The translations under genes and the position numbers were made by a program. From the NCBI RefSeq assembly GCF_014873495.1, contig NZ_JADBGF010000001.1, forward strand, positions 8,308,001-8,372,000: a stretch of 64,000 nt of DNA, written 5' to 3'. Each line of letters begins with the position of its first letter. Position 1 is the stretch's first letter. This DNA comes from Streptomyces stelliscabiei (GTDB lineage: Bacteria > Actinomycetota > Actinomycetes > Streptomycetales > Streptomycetaceae). The notes below the pieces were generated by a model that was not told the DNA's origin, searched no databases, and saw nothing but the letters and a program-made list of their open reading frames with translations. Shown one piece after another: positions 1 through 10,208 of this stretch.

Positions 1-197
1 ACGGCGACAACGACTTCTACGGCACCTCCTACTTCGTCGACCCGCGCGGCAAGTTCGTCGGCGAGGTCGCGAGCGACAAGGGCGAGGAGCTGGTCGTACG
101 GGACCTCGACTTCGACCTGATCGAGGACGTACGGCAGCAGTGGGCGTTCTACCGGGACCGCCGGCCCGACGCGTACGAAGGACTCGTCCAGCCCTGA
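1..197 (+). CDS. 3' end of nitrilase-family amidohydrolase (beta-ureidopropionase paralog), partial
   Basis: Only the last 65 codons are in the window; the reading frame begins at base 3 and ends with TGA at 195-197. The tail (GDNDFYGTSYFVDP ... YRDRRPDAY) is the C-terminus of the carbon-nitrogen hydrolase group that contains beta-ureidopropionase and N-carbamoyl amidases. It closely matches the complete amidohydrolase at 3374-4216: five differences in the first 36 shared residues, then faster divergence. The active-site residues are outside the window, so substrate and activity cannot be judged. It precedes the aminotransferase by 63 bases and is probably the first visible gene of the same pyrimidine/N-carbamoyl amino acid catabolic cluster. 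Confidence 0.85.
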   Translation, partial: GDNDFYGTSYFVDPRGKFVGEVASDKGEELVVRDLDFDLIEDVRQQWAFYRDRRPDAYEGLVQP

Positions 198-260
198 CGT
201 GGGCACGTACAGCCGTGACACACGCAGAACCCGTACAGGAGTGAAAGGAGTGGTGCAGCC

Positions 261-1547
261 GTGACCGACGAACTGCTCGGACGCCACAAGGCCGTACTGC
301 CCGACTGGCTCGCGCTCTACTACGCGGACCCGCTGGAGATCACCCACGGCGAGGGCCGGCACGTCTGGGACGCCGGGGGCAACAGGTACCTCGACTTCTT
401 CGGCGGCATCCTGACCACGATGACGGCGCACGCGCTGCCCGAGGTCACCAAGGCGGTGAGCGAGCAGGCCGGGCGGATCATCCACTCCTCCACGCTCTAC
501 CTCAACCGGCCGATGGTCGAACTCGCCGAGCGGATCGCCCAGATGTCCGGCATCCCGGACGCCCGCGTCTTCTTCACCACCTCCGGCACCGAGGCCAACG
601 ACACCGCGCTGATGCTGGCGACGACCCACCGCCGCAGCAACCAGATCCTGGCGATGCGCAACAGCTACCACGGCCGCTCGTTCAGCGCGGTCGGCATCAC
701 CGGCAACAAGGGCTGGTCCCCGACCTCGCTGTCCCCGCTCCAGACGCTGTACGTGCACGGCGGCGTGCGCACCCGAGGCCCCTACGCCGGCCTGAGCGAC
801 GCCGACTTCATCACGGCCTGCGTCGCCGACCTGGAGGACCTGCTCGGTCACGGCCGCCCGCCCGCCGCGCTGATCGCCGAGCCGATCCAGGGCGTCGGCG
901 GCTTCACCTCACCGCCGGACGGCCTGTACGCGGCCTTCCGCGAGGTGCTCGCGCGGCACGGCGTGCTGTGGATCGCGGACGAGGTGCAGACCGGCTGGGG
1001 CCGTACCGGCGACAACTTCTGGGGCTGGCAGGCGCACGGGCAGAACGGCCCGCCCGACATCCTCACCTTCGCCAAGGGCATCGGCAACGGCATGTCCATC
1101 GGCGGTGTCGTCGCCCGCGCCGAGGTCATGAACTGCCTCGACAGCAACTCGATCTCCACCTTCGGCGGCACCCAGATCACCATGGCCGCCGGGCTCGCCA
1201 ACCTCAACTACCTGGTCGAGCACGACCTCCAGGGCAACGCGCGGCGCGTGGGCGGACTGCTCATCGAGCGGCTCCGGGCGATCACCGCCCAGATCCCCGA
1301 GGTGCGGGAAGTGCGCGGCCGGGGCCTCATGATCGGCATCGAGCTGGTCAAACCCGGCACCGACGAGGCGAACCCGGACGCCGCGTCCGCCGTCCTCGAA
1401 GCCGCCCGCCGGGAGGGCCTGCTGATCGGCAAGGGTGGCGGCCACAACACCAGCGCGCTGCGCATCGCGCCCCCGCTGTCGCTGACCGTCGCCGAGGCGG
1501 AGGAGGGCGCCGACGCCCTCGAACGCGCTCTGCGGAGCATCCAGTAG
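261..1547 (+). CDS. Class III (PLP) aminotransferase, AGXT2-like, probable beta-alanine/pyruvate or beta-aminoisobutyrate transaminase
   Basis: 428 residues, the usual length for class III omega-aminotransferases. The PLP-binding core is visible: TSGTEAND near residues 108-114, Asp240 in IADEVQTGWGR, and the Schiff-base lysine Lys272 in TFAKGIGNG. The GTG start at 261 is preceded by AGGAG. In reductive pyrimidine breakdown, beta-ureidopropionase releases beta-alanine (from uracil) or beta-aminoisobutyrate (from thymine), and an aminotransferase of this type converts these to semialdehydes. Its position between two amidohydrolase genes and beside dihydropyrimidinase supports that role. Substrate choice is inferred from context. 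A strong hairpin follows the stop. Confidence 0.88.
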   Translation: MTDELLGRHKAVLPDWLALYYADPLEITHGEGRHVWDAGGNRYLDFFGGILTTMTAHALPEVTKAVSEQAGRIIHSSTLYLNRPMVELAERIAQMSGIPDARVFFTTSGTEANDTALMLATTHRRSNQILAMRNSYHGRSFSAVGITGNKGWSPTSLSPLQTLYVHGGVRTRGPYAGLSDADFITACVADLEDLLGHGRPPAALIAEPIQGVGGFTSPPDGLYAAFREVLARHGVLWIADEVQTGWGRTGDNFWGWQAHGQNGPPDILTFAKGIGNGMSIGGVVARAEVMNCLDSNSISTFGGTQITMAAGLANLNYLVEHDLQGNARRVGGLLIERLRAITAQIPEVREVRGRGLMIGIELVKPGTDEANPDAASAVLEAARREGLLIGKGGGHNTSALRIAPPLSLTVAEAEEGADALERALRSIQ

Positions 1548-1579
1548 CGCACGAGCCGAGCAAGGGCGAGTGAACCGAA

Positions 1580-1614
1580 GGAGCGCACCCCGGTGACACC
1601 GGTGGGGGCGCTCC
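1580..1614 (+). terminator. Hairpin between aminotransferase and pucR
   Basis: A 7-bp perfect stem (GGAGCGC / GCGCTCC) is extended by a CCCC/GGGG inner stem, 33 bases after the aminotransferase stop and 38 before the regulator start. There is no U-tract, which is common for Streptomyces terminators. It probably separates the aminotransferase transcript from the regulator. Confidence 0.5.
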
Positions 1615-1652
1615 GGAGGCGACCGAGCCGGCAGAAATAAGGGGCACGCCGC

Positions 1653-3218
1653 ATGACCACCGCCTTGGAACCCGCCCTGTCGGTACGCCAGGTCCTCAAC
1701 CTGGACCGGGTCCTCGCCGGAGAGCCCGAGGTGGTGGCCGGCGCCGGTCAGCTCGACCGGCCCGTGCGCTGGGTGCACGTGGCCGAGGCCCCCGACGTGG
1801 GTGTGATGCTCAGCGGCGGCGAGATGGTCCTCACCACCGGGGTCCTGCTCGCCGGGAACGAGGACGCCCAGGCCGAGTACATCCGCTCGCTGTACCGGGC
1901 CGAGGCCGCCGCGGTCGTCCTCGGCCTCGGCCGGGCCTTCCCCACGCCGCCCGACGTGATGCGCCGGGCGGCCGAGCGGTGCGGTCTGCCCATGGTGGTC
2001 CTGCACCGGCCGTTCCCCTTCGCGGAACTGACCGAGGAGGTCCAGTCCCGGCTGGTCAGGCGCAAGTTCGCGGCCGTCAGCCTGTCGGAGACCGTCCGCA
2101 CGGCCCTGACCTCGCTGATCACCGCCGGGGCCCCGCTGCAACGGCTCCTCGACGAGATCGCCCACCACGCGGGCTGTCCGCTCGTCGTCACCAATCTCGC
2201 CCATCGCGTCCTCGCCACGGCGGGGGAGCGGTCGGCCGTCGACGACGTGCTGCGCGACTGGGAGCGGATCTCCCGGCAGGCGGGCGGCAGCGAGGGCGAC
2301 GGCTGGGTACGGGCCGAGCTGGGCGGGCGCGGGGAGCGCTGGGGCCAGATCGTGCTGTGCGGGCACCGGGGCGACACCGCCACGGCGCGGCTGCTCGCCG
2401 ACCGGGCCGCCGAGGCGCTCGTCCTGCACCGCATGCTCGGCGGTTCGGCGCACAGCTGGGAGGAGCAGTCCGCGCAGAGCCTGCTGACGGACCTCGTCTC
2501 CGGGGTCGTACCGGCGCGACAGCTGCTGCCGAGGGCACGGGCGGCCGGGCTGCCGGTCAACCGCCGTACCTTCGTGCCGCTCGTCGTGCGGGAGGAGGAC
2601 CCGGCCCAACTCGACCGCGTGCTGCGGATGCTGGGACTTCCCGGGCTCGTCGCCGAACTGGCGGAGGGCGCCACCGCCGTCCTCCTCAGCCTCGCCCGGG
2701 ACCAGGACGCGGTCGCGCTCACCGCGCACTTCGCTACCCGGCTGCGGTCGGAGTCGGGGGCGCGCGGGACGGTCGTGGCGGCCGCGGAGGCGCGCACCAC
2801 CTGGGAGGACGTGCCGGGCGGGCTGCGGGAGGCGCGGCACGTGGCGGACGCCGTCGCCCAGTCCGCGACGACCGGGCTCGATCTGCCCCTCGTCGTACGG
2901 CTGCGCGATGTCCATCTGCGCGGGCTGGTCCGGCTGCTGCGGGACGACCCGCACGTCCAGGCCTTCGCCGAACGGGAGCTGGACGGCCTGCTGTGCGGTG
3001 ACGGGCACGCCGAACAGGATCTGCTGCCCGTGCTGCGCACCTACCTCGCGACCGGCCGCAACAAGTCGCACACGGCCCAGCTGCACCACGTCAGCCGGCC
3101 GGCGCTGTACCGCCGGCTCGAAGCCATAGAGGCCCGCCTCGGCGTGGACCTCGACGACTTCGAACAGGCCGCGTCCGTGCACATCGCCCTCCTCGCGCAC
3201 GACGCGCAACAGAGCTGA
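1653..3218 (+). CDS. PucR family transcriptional regulator
   Basis: 521 residues. The N-terminal PucR domain (about residues 10-130, starting SVRQVLNLDRVLAGEPEVVAG) is a ligand-sensing module of purine/pyrimidine catabolism regulators. The C-terminal helix-turn-helix of the PucR/CdaR type is at about residues 450-515 (LRTYLATGRNKSHTAQLHHVSRPALYRRL, read in two parts, with the recognition helix around SRPALYRRLE). No membrane segment is evident. It sits inside the pyrimidine/hydantoin cluster and is the obvious candidate to control the genes on either side in response to a pathway intermediate. The effector cannot be deduced from sequence. Confidence 0.88.
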   Translation: MTTALEPALSVRQVLNLDRVLAGEPEVVAGAGQLDRPVRWVHVAEAPDVGVMLSGGEMVLTTGVLLAGNEDAQAEYIRSLYRAEAAAVVLGLGRAFPTPPDVMRRAAERCGLPMVVLHRPFPFAELTEEVQSRLVRRKFAAVSLSETVRTALTSLITAGAPLQRLLDEIAHHAGCPLVVTNLAHRVLATAGERSAVDDVLRDWERISRQAGGSEGDGWVRAELGGRGERWGQIVLCGHRGDTATARLLADRAAEALVLHRMLGGSAHSWEEQSAQSLLTDLVSGVVPARQLLPRARAAGLPVNRRTFVPLVVREEDPAQLDRVLRMLGLPGLVAELAEGATAVLLSLARDQDAVALTAHFATRLRSESGARGTVVAAAEARTTWEDVPGGLREARHVADAVAQSATTGLDLPLVVRLRDVHLRGLVRLLRDDPHVQAFAERELDGLLCGDGHAEQDLLPVLRTYLATGRNKSHTAQLHHVSRPALYRRLEAIEARLGVDLDDFEQAASVHIALLAHDAQQS

Positions 3219-3373
3219 AACATGCCGGGACCTGCGAAAACGGCGGTGAAACATGCACCCGCGAAGGGGTGACACGGTGGAACGGAGAAGGCCCGCAGAC
3301 GTGACACCGTGCAACTCAAACCGGCTTCCCGGACTTTCTACTCTCACTGCACACCGAGTGACCGGAGGTCCCG

Positions 3374-4216
3374 ATGAGCAGAGTCATCCGCGCAGCCATC
3401 TTCCAGACGGCCTGGACCGGCGACAAGGAATCGATGATCCAGGTCCACGAGCAGGCGGCCCGCGACGCCGCCGCGCAGGGCGCACAGGTCATGTGCTTCC
3501 AGGAGCTGTTCTACGGGCCCTACTTCTGCCAGGTCCAGGACAAGGCGTTCTACGAGTACGCCGAACAGATCCCCGACGGCCCCATCGTCAAGCGCTTCCA
3601 GGCGCTCGCCAGGGAACTCGGCCTCGTCCTCGTGCTGCCGATGTACGAGGAGGAGCAGCCGGGCGTCCTCTACAACACCGCGGCCGTGATCGACGCGGAC
3701 GGCACGTACCTCGGCAAGTACCGCAAGCACCACATCCCGCAGGTCCCCGGTTTCTGGGAGAAGTTCTACTTCCGCCCCGGCAACGCGGGCTGGCCCGTCT
3801 TCGACACCGCCGTGGGGAAGATCGGCGTCTACATCTGCTACGACCGCCACTTCCCGGAGGGCTGGCGTGCGCTGGGCCTCGGCGGCGCCGAGATCGTGTT
3901 CAACCCCTCGGCCACCTCACGGGGTCTGTCCCGCTACCTGTGGCAACTGGAGCAGCCGGCGTCGGCGGTCGCCAACGAGTACTTCATCGGCGCCATCAAC
4001 CGGGTCGGCGTCGAGGAACTCGGCGACAACGACTTCTACGGCACCTCCTACTTCGTGGACCCCGAGGCGCAGTTCGTCGGCGAGGTCGCCAGCGACAAGG
4101 AGACCGAACTGGTGGTCCGCGACCTGGACCTGGCCAAGCTCCGCGAGGTCCGCGACCGCTGGCAGTTCTTCCGCGACCGCCGCCCGGACGCGTACGGCCC
4201 GCTGACGGCGCCGTAG
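3374..4216 (+). CDS. Beta-ureidopropionase / N-carbamoyl-beta-alanine amidohydrolase (nitrilase superfamily)
   Basis: 280 residues, typical for the bacterial short form. The nitrilase-superfamily triad is complete: Glu44 in CFQELFYGPY, Lys118 in YRKHHIP and the nucleophile Cys155 in GVYICYDRHFPEGWR. These enzymes hydrolyse N-carbamoyl-beta-alanine (or N-carbamoyl amino acids) to the amino acid, CO2 and ammonia, the step after dihydropyrimidinase. The ATG start has GGAGG upstream. It is followed by a hairpin and then dihydropyrimidinase. A near-identical paralog ends at base 197, so two amidohydrolases of the same subfamily flank the aminotransferase and regulator. They may split uracil-type and hydantoin-type substrates, which is an inference. 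Confidence 0.88.
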   Translation: MSRVIRAAIFQTAWTGDKESMIQVHEQAARDAAAQGAQVMCFQELFYGPYFCQVQDKAFYEYAEQIPDGPIVKRFQALARELGLVLVLPMYEEEQPGVLYNTAAVIDADGTYLGKYRKHHIPQVPGFWEKFYFRPGNAGWPVFDTAVGKIGVYICYDRHFPEGWRALGLGGAEIVFNPSATSRGLSRYLWQLEQPASAVANEYFIGAINRVGVEELGDNDFYGTSYFVDPEAQFVGEVASDKETELVVRDLDLAKLREVRDRWQFFRDRRPDAYGPLTAP

Positions 4217-4225
4217 CGATGCACC

Positions 4226-4270
4226 CCCCGCGCCCTTGGGACCCCACAGGGGCCTTCAAGGGGCGCGGGG
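4226..4270. terminator. GC-rich hairpin after beta-ureidopropionase
   Basis: CCCCGCGCCCTTG at 4226-4238 pairs with CAAGGGGCGCGGGG at 4257-4270 (one bulged G). An inner CCCC/GGGG pair sits in the loop. CCCCGCGCCC...GGGCGCGGGG hairpins are very common between Streptomyces genes. It lies 10 bases after the amidohydrolase stop and may end transcription or reduce read-through into dihydropyrimidinase. Confidence 0.5.
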
Positions 4271-4358
4271 CAGCATCCGAACTGCGGCTTCCGCCGCGTG
4301 GGCGCGACCAGCCCAAGACAACCGGCACTTTCCCGACAACCGAACGGAGCGTGACCGA

Positions 4359-5762
4359 ATGACCGGCCGTACCCTCATCCGCGGCGGTCTCGTCATCACA
4401 GCGTCCGACGAGATCCACGCCGACGTCCTGATCGAGGACGGCCGAGTGGCCGCCCTCGCCGCCGCGGGCACCACCACCGCCGACGCCTGGACCGCCGACC
4501 GCACCCTCGACGCCACCGGCAGGTACGTCATCCCGGGCGGCGTCGACGCCCACACCCACATGGAGCTGCCGTTCGGCGGCACCTCCGCCTCCGACACCTT
4601 CGAGACCGGCACCCGCGCCGCCGCCTGGGGCGGTACGACGACGATCGTCGACTTCGCCGTGCAGAGCGTCGGCCACGCCCTGCGCGAGGGCCTCGACGCC
4701 TGGCACGCCAAGGCGGAGGGCAACTGCGCGATCGACTACGGCTTCCACATGATCGTGTCCGACGTGAACCAGGACACGCTCAAGGAGATGGACCTGCTGG
4801 TGCAGGAGGGAGTCACCTCCTTCAAGCAGTTCATGGCCTACCCCGGCGTCTTCTACAGCGACGACGGCCAGATCCTGCGCGCCATGCAGCGCTCCGCCGA
4901 GAACGGCGGACTGATCATGATGCACGCGGAGAACGGCATCGCGATCGACGTACTGGTCGAACAGGCACTGGCCCGCGGCGAGACCGACCCCCGGTACCAC
5001 GGCGAGGTCCGCAAGGCCCTCCTGGAGGCCGAGGCCACCCACCGCGCCATCAAGCTCGCCCAGGTCGCCGGCGCCCCCCTGTACGTCGTGCACGTCTCGG
5101 CGATGGAGGCGGTCGCCGAGCTGGCCAGGGCACGCGACGAGGGGCTCAACGTCTTCGGCGAGACCTGCCCGCAGTACCTGTTCCTGTCCACCGACAACCT
5201 CGCGGAGCCGGATTTCGAGGGCTCCAAGTACGTGTGCAGCACGCCCCTGCGGCCGCGCGAACACCAGGCCAAGCTCTGGCAGGGACTGCGCACCAACGAC
5301 CTCCAGGTGGTCTCCACCGACCACTGCCCCTTCTGCTTCGTCGGCCAGAAGGAACTCGGCCGCGGCGACTTCTCCAAGATCCCCAACGGTCTCCCGGGCG
5401 TGGAGAACCGCATGGATCTCCTCCACCAGGCGGTCGTCGACGGGCACATCTCGCGCCGCCGCTGGATCGAGATCGCCTGCGCCACCCCGGCCCGCATGTT
5501 CGGCATGTACCCGAAGAAGGGCACCATCGCGCCGGGCGCGGACGCCGACATCGTCATCTACGACCCGCACGCCGAGCAGGTCATGTCCGCCGAGACGCAC
5601 CACATGAACGTCGACTACTCGGCGTACGAGGGCAAGCGCACCACCGGCCGGGTCGAGACGGTCCTCTCGCGCGGCGAACTCGTCATCACCGAGCGGGAGT
5701 ACACCGGGCACGCCGGGCACGGCGTCTACACCCCCCGCTCCACCTGTCAGTACCTCAACTAG
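4359..5762 (+). CDS. hydA: Dihydropyrimidinase / D-hydantoinase
   Basis: 467 residues, matching cyclic amidohydrolases. It opens the ring of dihydrouracil, dihydrothymine or 5-substituted hydantoins to give the N-carbamoyl amino acid. The binuclear-metal ligands are recognisable: the HxH pair in GGVDAHTHMELPF, the carbamylated lysine in TSFKQFMAYPG, His in MMHAEN and VVHVSAME, and Asp in STDHCPF. The ATG at 4359 (MTGRTLIRGG) is preferred over an in-frame upstream start because this is where family similarity begins. The stop (TAG at 5760-5762) overlaps the AGGAG of the next gene, so the two are probably cotranscribed. Confidence 0.93.
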   Translation: MTGRTLIRGGLVITASDEIHADVLIEDGRVAALAAAGTTTADAWTADRTLDATGRYVIPGGVDAHTHMELPFGGTSASDTFETGTRAAAWGGTTTIVDFAVQSVGHALREGLDAWHAKAEGNCAIDYGFHMIVSDVNQDTLKEMDLLVQEGVTSFKQFMAYPGVFYSDDGQILRAMQRSAENGGLIMMHAENGIAIDVLVEQALARGETDPRYHGEVRKALLEAEATHRAIKLAQVAGAPLYVVHVSAMEAVAELARARDEGLNVFGETCPQYLFLSTDNLAEPDFEGSKYVCSTPLRPREHQAKLWQGLRTNDLQVVSTDHCPFCFVGQKELGRGDFSKIPNGLPGVENRMDLLHQAVVDGHISRRRWIEIACATPARMFGMYPKKGTIAPGADADIVIYDPHAEQVMSAETHHMNVDYSAYEGKRTTGRVETVLSRGELVITEREYTGHAGHGVYTPRSTCQYLN

Positions 5763-5773
5763 GAGTGGCGCCC

Positions 5774-6793
5774 ATGGACTTCGGACTCGTCCTGCAGACC
5801 GACCCACCGGCCTCGCGTGTCATCGAGCTGATGAAGCGCGCCGAGGACAACGGCTTCACGTACGGCTGGACCTTCGACTCCGCCGTGCTCTGGCAGGAGC
5901 CCTTCGTCATCTACAGCCAGATCCTGGCCGCCACCACGAAACTGACGGTCGGCCCGATGGTCACCAACCCGGGCACCCGCACCTGGGAGGTCACCGCCTC
6001 GACCTTCGCCACGCTCAACGACATGTTCGGCAACCGCACGGTCTGCGGTATCGGCCGCGGCGACTCGGCGATGCGCGTGGCGGGCCGCAAGCCCAACACG
6101 CTGGCCCGGATCAGCGAGGCCATGAAGGTGATCCGGTCGCTGGGCAGCGGGGGAGAGGCCGACCTCGGCGGCACCGTGATCAGCTTCCCGTGGATCAAGC
6201 CCGGTGCCGAACTCCCGGTCTGGATGGCCGCGTACGGCCCCAAGGCCCTGAAGATGACCGGTGAGGAGGCCGACGGCTTCATCCTCCAGCTCTCCGACCT
6301 GTATCTCACCGAGTACATGGTCAAGGCGGTCAAGGAGGCGGCGGTCGCCGCCGGGCGCGACCCGTCCGAGGTGAAGATCTGCGTGGCCGCCCCCGCGTAC
6401 GTCACCGAGGACGACTCGCCCGAGGCGCTGGCGCACGCGCGGGAGCAGTGCCGCTGGTTCGGCGGGATGGTCGGCAACCACGTCGCCGACCTCGTCTCGA
6501 AGTACGGCGAGCACTCCGCGGCCGTCCCCGAGGAGCTGACCGACTACATCAAGGCACGCGAGGGGTACGACTACTCCCACCACGGACGTGCCGACAACCC
6601 CGACACCCAGTTCGTGCCGGACGAGATCGTCGACCGGTTCTGCGTCATCGGCACCCCCGAGGCGCACATCGCGAAGCTCGACGCGCTGCGCGCGCTGGGC
6701 GTGGACCAGTTCGCCGTCTACGACATGCACGACGCACAGGAGCGGGTGATCGACGTGTACGGCTCGACGGTCATCCCGGCCGTCAACGGCTGA
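5774..6793 (+). CDS. LLM-class F420-dependent oxidoreductase (TIGR03842-like)
   Basis: 339 residues with a bacterial luciferase-like TIM-barrel pattern (start MDFGLVLQTDPPASRVIELMKRAEDNG; TVGPMVTNPGTR; VWMAAYGPKALKMTGEEADG). These features fit the F420-dependent branch of the luciferase-like superfamily, whose TIGR03842 members often neighbour dihydropyrimidinase. The ATG at 5774 has AGGAG overlapping the hydA stop, so translation is likely coupled. No classical dihydropyrimidine dehydrogenase is present in the window. It is therefore tempting to assign this enzyme the uracil/dihydrouracil redox step or a ring oxidation, but that is speculation from position only. Confidence 0.85.
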   Translation: MDFGLVLQTDPPASRVIELMKRAEDNGFTYGWTFDSAVLWQEPFVIYSQILAATTKLTVGPMVTNPGTRTWEVTASTFATLNDMFGNRTVCGIGRGDSAMRVAGRKPNTLARISEAMKVIRSLGSGGEADLGGTVISFPWIKPGAELPVWMAAYGPKALKMTGEEADGFILQLSDLYLTEYMVKAVKEAAVAAGRDPSEVKICVAAPAYVTEDDSPEALAHAREQCRWFGGMVGNHVADLVSKYGEHSAAVPEELTDYIKAREGYDYSHHGRADNPDTQFVPDEIVDRFCVIGTPEAHIAKLDALRALGVDQFAVYDMHDAQERVIDVYGSTVIPAVNG

Positions 6794-6924
6794 GCCGTTC
6801 TCCCTTCCCGGAACCGGTCGGCGACTGCGACAATCCGGCCACCGCAATGAACCGGAATCAGTAGCTCCTCTTCCTGCGCCGACCGCTTCGACCGCTCCAC
6901 CCGTCGACCCCCCACACCTTGTCT

Positions 6925-6954
6925 CCCTTCCCTCCGCCGTCCCGGAGGGAAGGG
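6925..6954 (+). terminator. 12-bp perfect hairpin upstream of the NCS1 transporter
   Basis: CCCTTCCCTCCG (6925-6936) and CGGAGGGAAGGG (6943-6954) form a perfect 12-bp stem with a 6-base loop. It is 131 bases after the oxidoreductase stop and 58 bases before the transporter start. It could terminate the upstream operon or act as a leader structure for the transporter mRNA. There is no U-tract. Confidence 0.45.
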
Positions 6955-7012
6955 GCCCAAGGCCTCCGCACGGCCTCTCGTTCCCGTCCCGTCTCCCCTG
7001 ATTGGCCTGCCC

Positions 7013-8581
<1,569 letters not shown>

Positions 8582-8623
8582 CGACGGCACCGACCGGGGC
8601 GGCGGTGGCCGTGCCGGAGGGAC

Positions 8624-9361
8624 CTACCCCTGGCGGGCGCCCTCCAGTACGGCCGCCGCCTCCTTCGCGGCCTTGATGGCACCCTTGTTGATCACATCGG
8701 TGCCGGGCGCCTTCTGGGACTCGAAGTCGCTGCCGTTGTAGGTGACGACCACCAGGGCGTTGGACATGCGGACGTACACCACGCCCTCACGGGTCTGCTG
8801 CTTGTCCTCGGTCGTGAGGTTCACCACCGAGTAGGCCTCGTCGCCGAGACCCGGGACGGCGCCGCCGCCGTTCTTCTCCGTGGTGCGGGTCCGGTAGGCG
8901 CTTTGTGCCTTCTCGTCCGATTGCTGGATCTCGTACGAGACGTCGAGCCAGCGGTAGTCGAAGCCCTTGAGCGCGTTCCACGAGCAGGTGCGGCGCACGG
9001 ACTCGTTGGTCGACGCGATCTCCTTGCCGGCCGTCTTCGCGCCCGGGACAAGGGATTTGACCGTTTTCGTCGTGACACCGGAGCAGGGCGACGGCGCCTT
9101 CGCGTACGTCTTGGTGGCGGTCACCGTCGACGGCGCGGACCCGGAGGTCGAGACGGGATTCGACGCGGTGTCGGGCGTGGAGTCCTTCCCGGCCGGGCTC
9201 ACGGACAGCGGACCGGACGACATCGCCCAGCCCGCGGTGGCGAGTACGGCGACGGGCAGCAGTCGCGCGGTGAGGGCGAGCGGCAGGGGCAGATCACGCA
9301 CAGCGCACTTCTCGGGGTCGAGGCGGCGGTACCGCCGGGCGGTGGGATACGTCAGTGTCAC
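8624..9361 (-). CDS. Exported DUF3558-like protein
   Basis: 245 residues from a GTG at 9361, which follows an AGAGAG-type ribosome-binding site; a longer frame exists but has no plausible N-terminus. A hydrophobic segment at about residues 25-47 (LPLPLALTARLLPVAVLATAGWA) anchors or exports it. A Ser/Thr-rich linker follows and then a globular domain with two cysteines (Cys93 in SPCSG, Cys126 in RRTCSW) in the pattern of DUF3558. No lipobox cysteine is seen, unlike many relatives. It converges on the transporter gene and diverges from the lipoprotein at 9503. Function is unknown. Confidence 0.7.
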   Translation of the reverse strand: MTLTYPTARRYRRLDPEKCAVRDLPLPLALTARLLPVAVLATAGWAMSSGPLSVSPAGKDSTPDTASNPVSTSGSAPSTVTATKTYAKAPSPCSGVTTKTVKSLVPGAKTAGKEIASTNESVRRTCSWNALKGFDYRWLDVSYEIQQSDEKAQSAYRTRTTEKNGGGAVPGLGDEAYSVVNLTTEDKQQTREGVVYVRMSNALVVVTYNGSDFESQKAPGTDVINKGAIKAAKEAAAVLEGARQG

Positions 9362-9502
9362 ATGACTCTCTGTGGGACGAAAGTGCGAACTCTCTCCGTG
9401 CATACGTGGTGACAGGGGTGTCCGGTTCAAGAGAGGCCCGCCGTCTTCGTGTCGGCGGCGGAGTCGCGGCCTCCGCGGAGTGTCCGTGTCAGGATCGGGT
9501 CC

Positions 9503-10168
9503 ATGATCCCGATACGCGATCGCGGGGCCTCTCGCTCCCGCATGCTCCTCGTGGCGGCGCTGACGCTGGCCGTGGCCGGCTGCGGGCTCTCCGAGGAACT
9601 GGACCGCGAGCGCGACCCCGACCGCGCCGGGCCCCCGGCGCCCGCCTCGTCGCCCGCCTCGCCGACCGGCACGGACGCGCCCGAGGAACCGCGGGACCCG
9701 GAGCCGACCGGAACCCCGGCCGCCTGCCCGCCCTCCGGGGTGCGCATGACCCCCGGTCCCGTGGAAGCGGCGATGGGCCTGCGGGCGATGGGCGTCACCC
9801 TCACCAACTGCGGCACCGAGCCGTACACCCTCAAGGGCTACCCGGCGATCCAGGTGCTCGACGAACACGGCGAGCCCTACGGCGACATACGTGTCCTGCG
9901 CGGCTCCCGGCACATCACCACCGGCGTGCCCGACCTCGGTCCGCACCCGGTCACCCTGAAGCCCGGCGAGTCCGCCAGGACCGAACTGGTCTGGCGCAAC
10001 ACGGTCACCGAAGCGGACGTACCCGCCGTCGACGCCCCGACCCTGAGCATCGCCCCCCGGCCGGGCCGGCCGGCCGAGGTCATCGATCCCGGGGGTGGCA
10101 TCGACCTCGGCACCACGGGCCGCCTCGGCACGACGGCCTGGGCCCAGGTCGCCGGGGCGGGACGTTAA
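9503..10168 (+). CDS. DUF4232 domain lipoprotein
   Basis: 221 residues. The start at 9503 (MIPIRDRGASRSRMLLVAAL) gives a twin-arginine-free basic n-region and a classical lipobox VAGC with the lipidated cysteine at residue 27. An upstream in-frame ATG would put 18 extra residues before the signal. After a Pro/Ala-rich linker comes a DUF4232 domain (CPPSGVRMTPGPVEAAMGLRAMGVTLTNCG), a beta-sandwich found in actinobacterial surface lipoproteins. The gene is transcribed away from the DUF3558-like gene, sharing about 140 bases of promoter region. Molecular function is unknown. Confidence 0.82.
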   Translation: MIPIRDRGASRSRMLLVAALTLAVAGCGLSEELDRERDPDRAGPPAPASSPASPTGTDAPEEPRDPEPTGTPAACPPSGVRMTPGPVEAAMGLRAMGVTLTNCGTEPYTLKGYPAIQVLDEHGEPYGDIRVLRGSRHITTGVPDLGPHPVTLKPGESARTELVWRNTVTEADVPAVDAPTLSIAPRPGRPAEVIDPGGGIDLGTTGRLGTTAWAQVAGAGR

Positions 10169-10208
10169 CCGGTTGCGGGGCCTCGCGGGCGATCAGCACC
10201 CTGGGTGC

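Noticed and set aside
909..3347. 812-codon open frame antisense to the aminotransferase and pucR
   Set aside because: No domain, and both sense genes have clear signatures.
8624..9946. Longer start for the DUF3558-like gene
   Set aside because: The extension crosses the divergent lipoprotein gene and lacks a signal peptide; GTG 9361 with an upstream purine tract fits.
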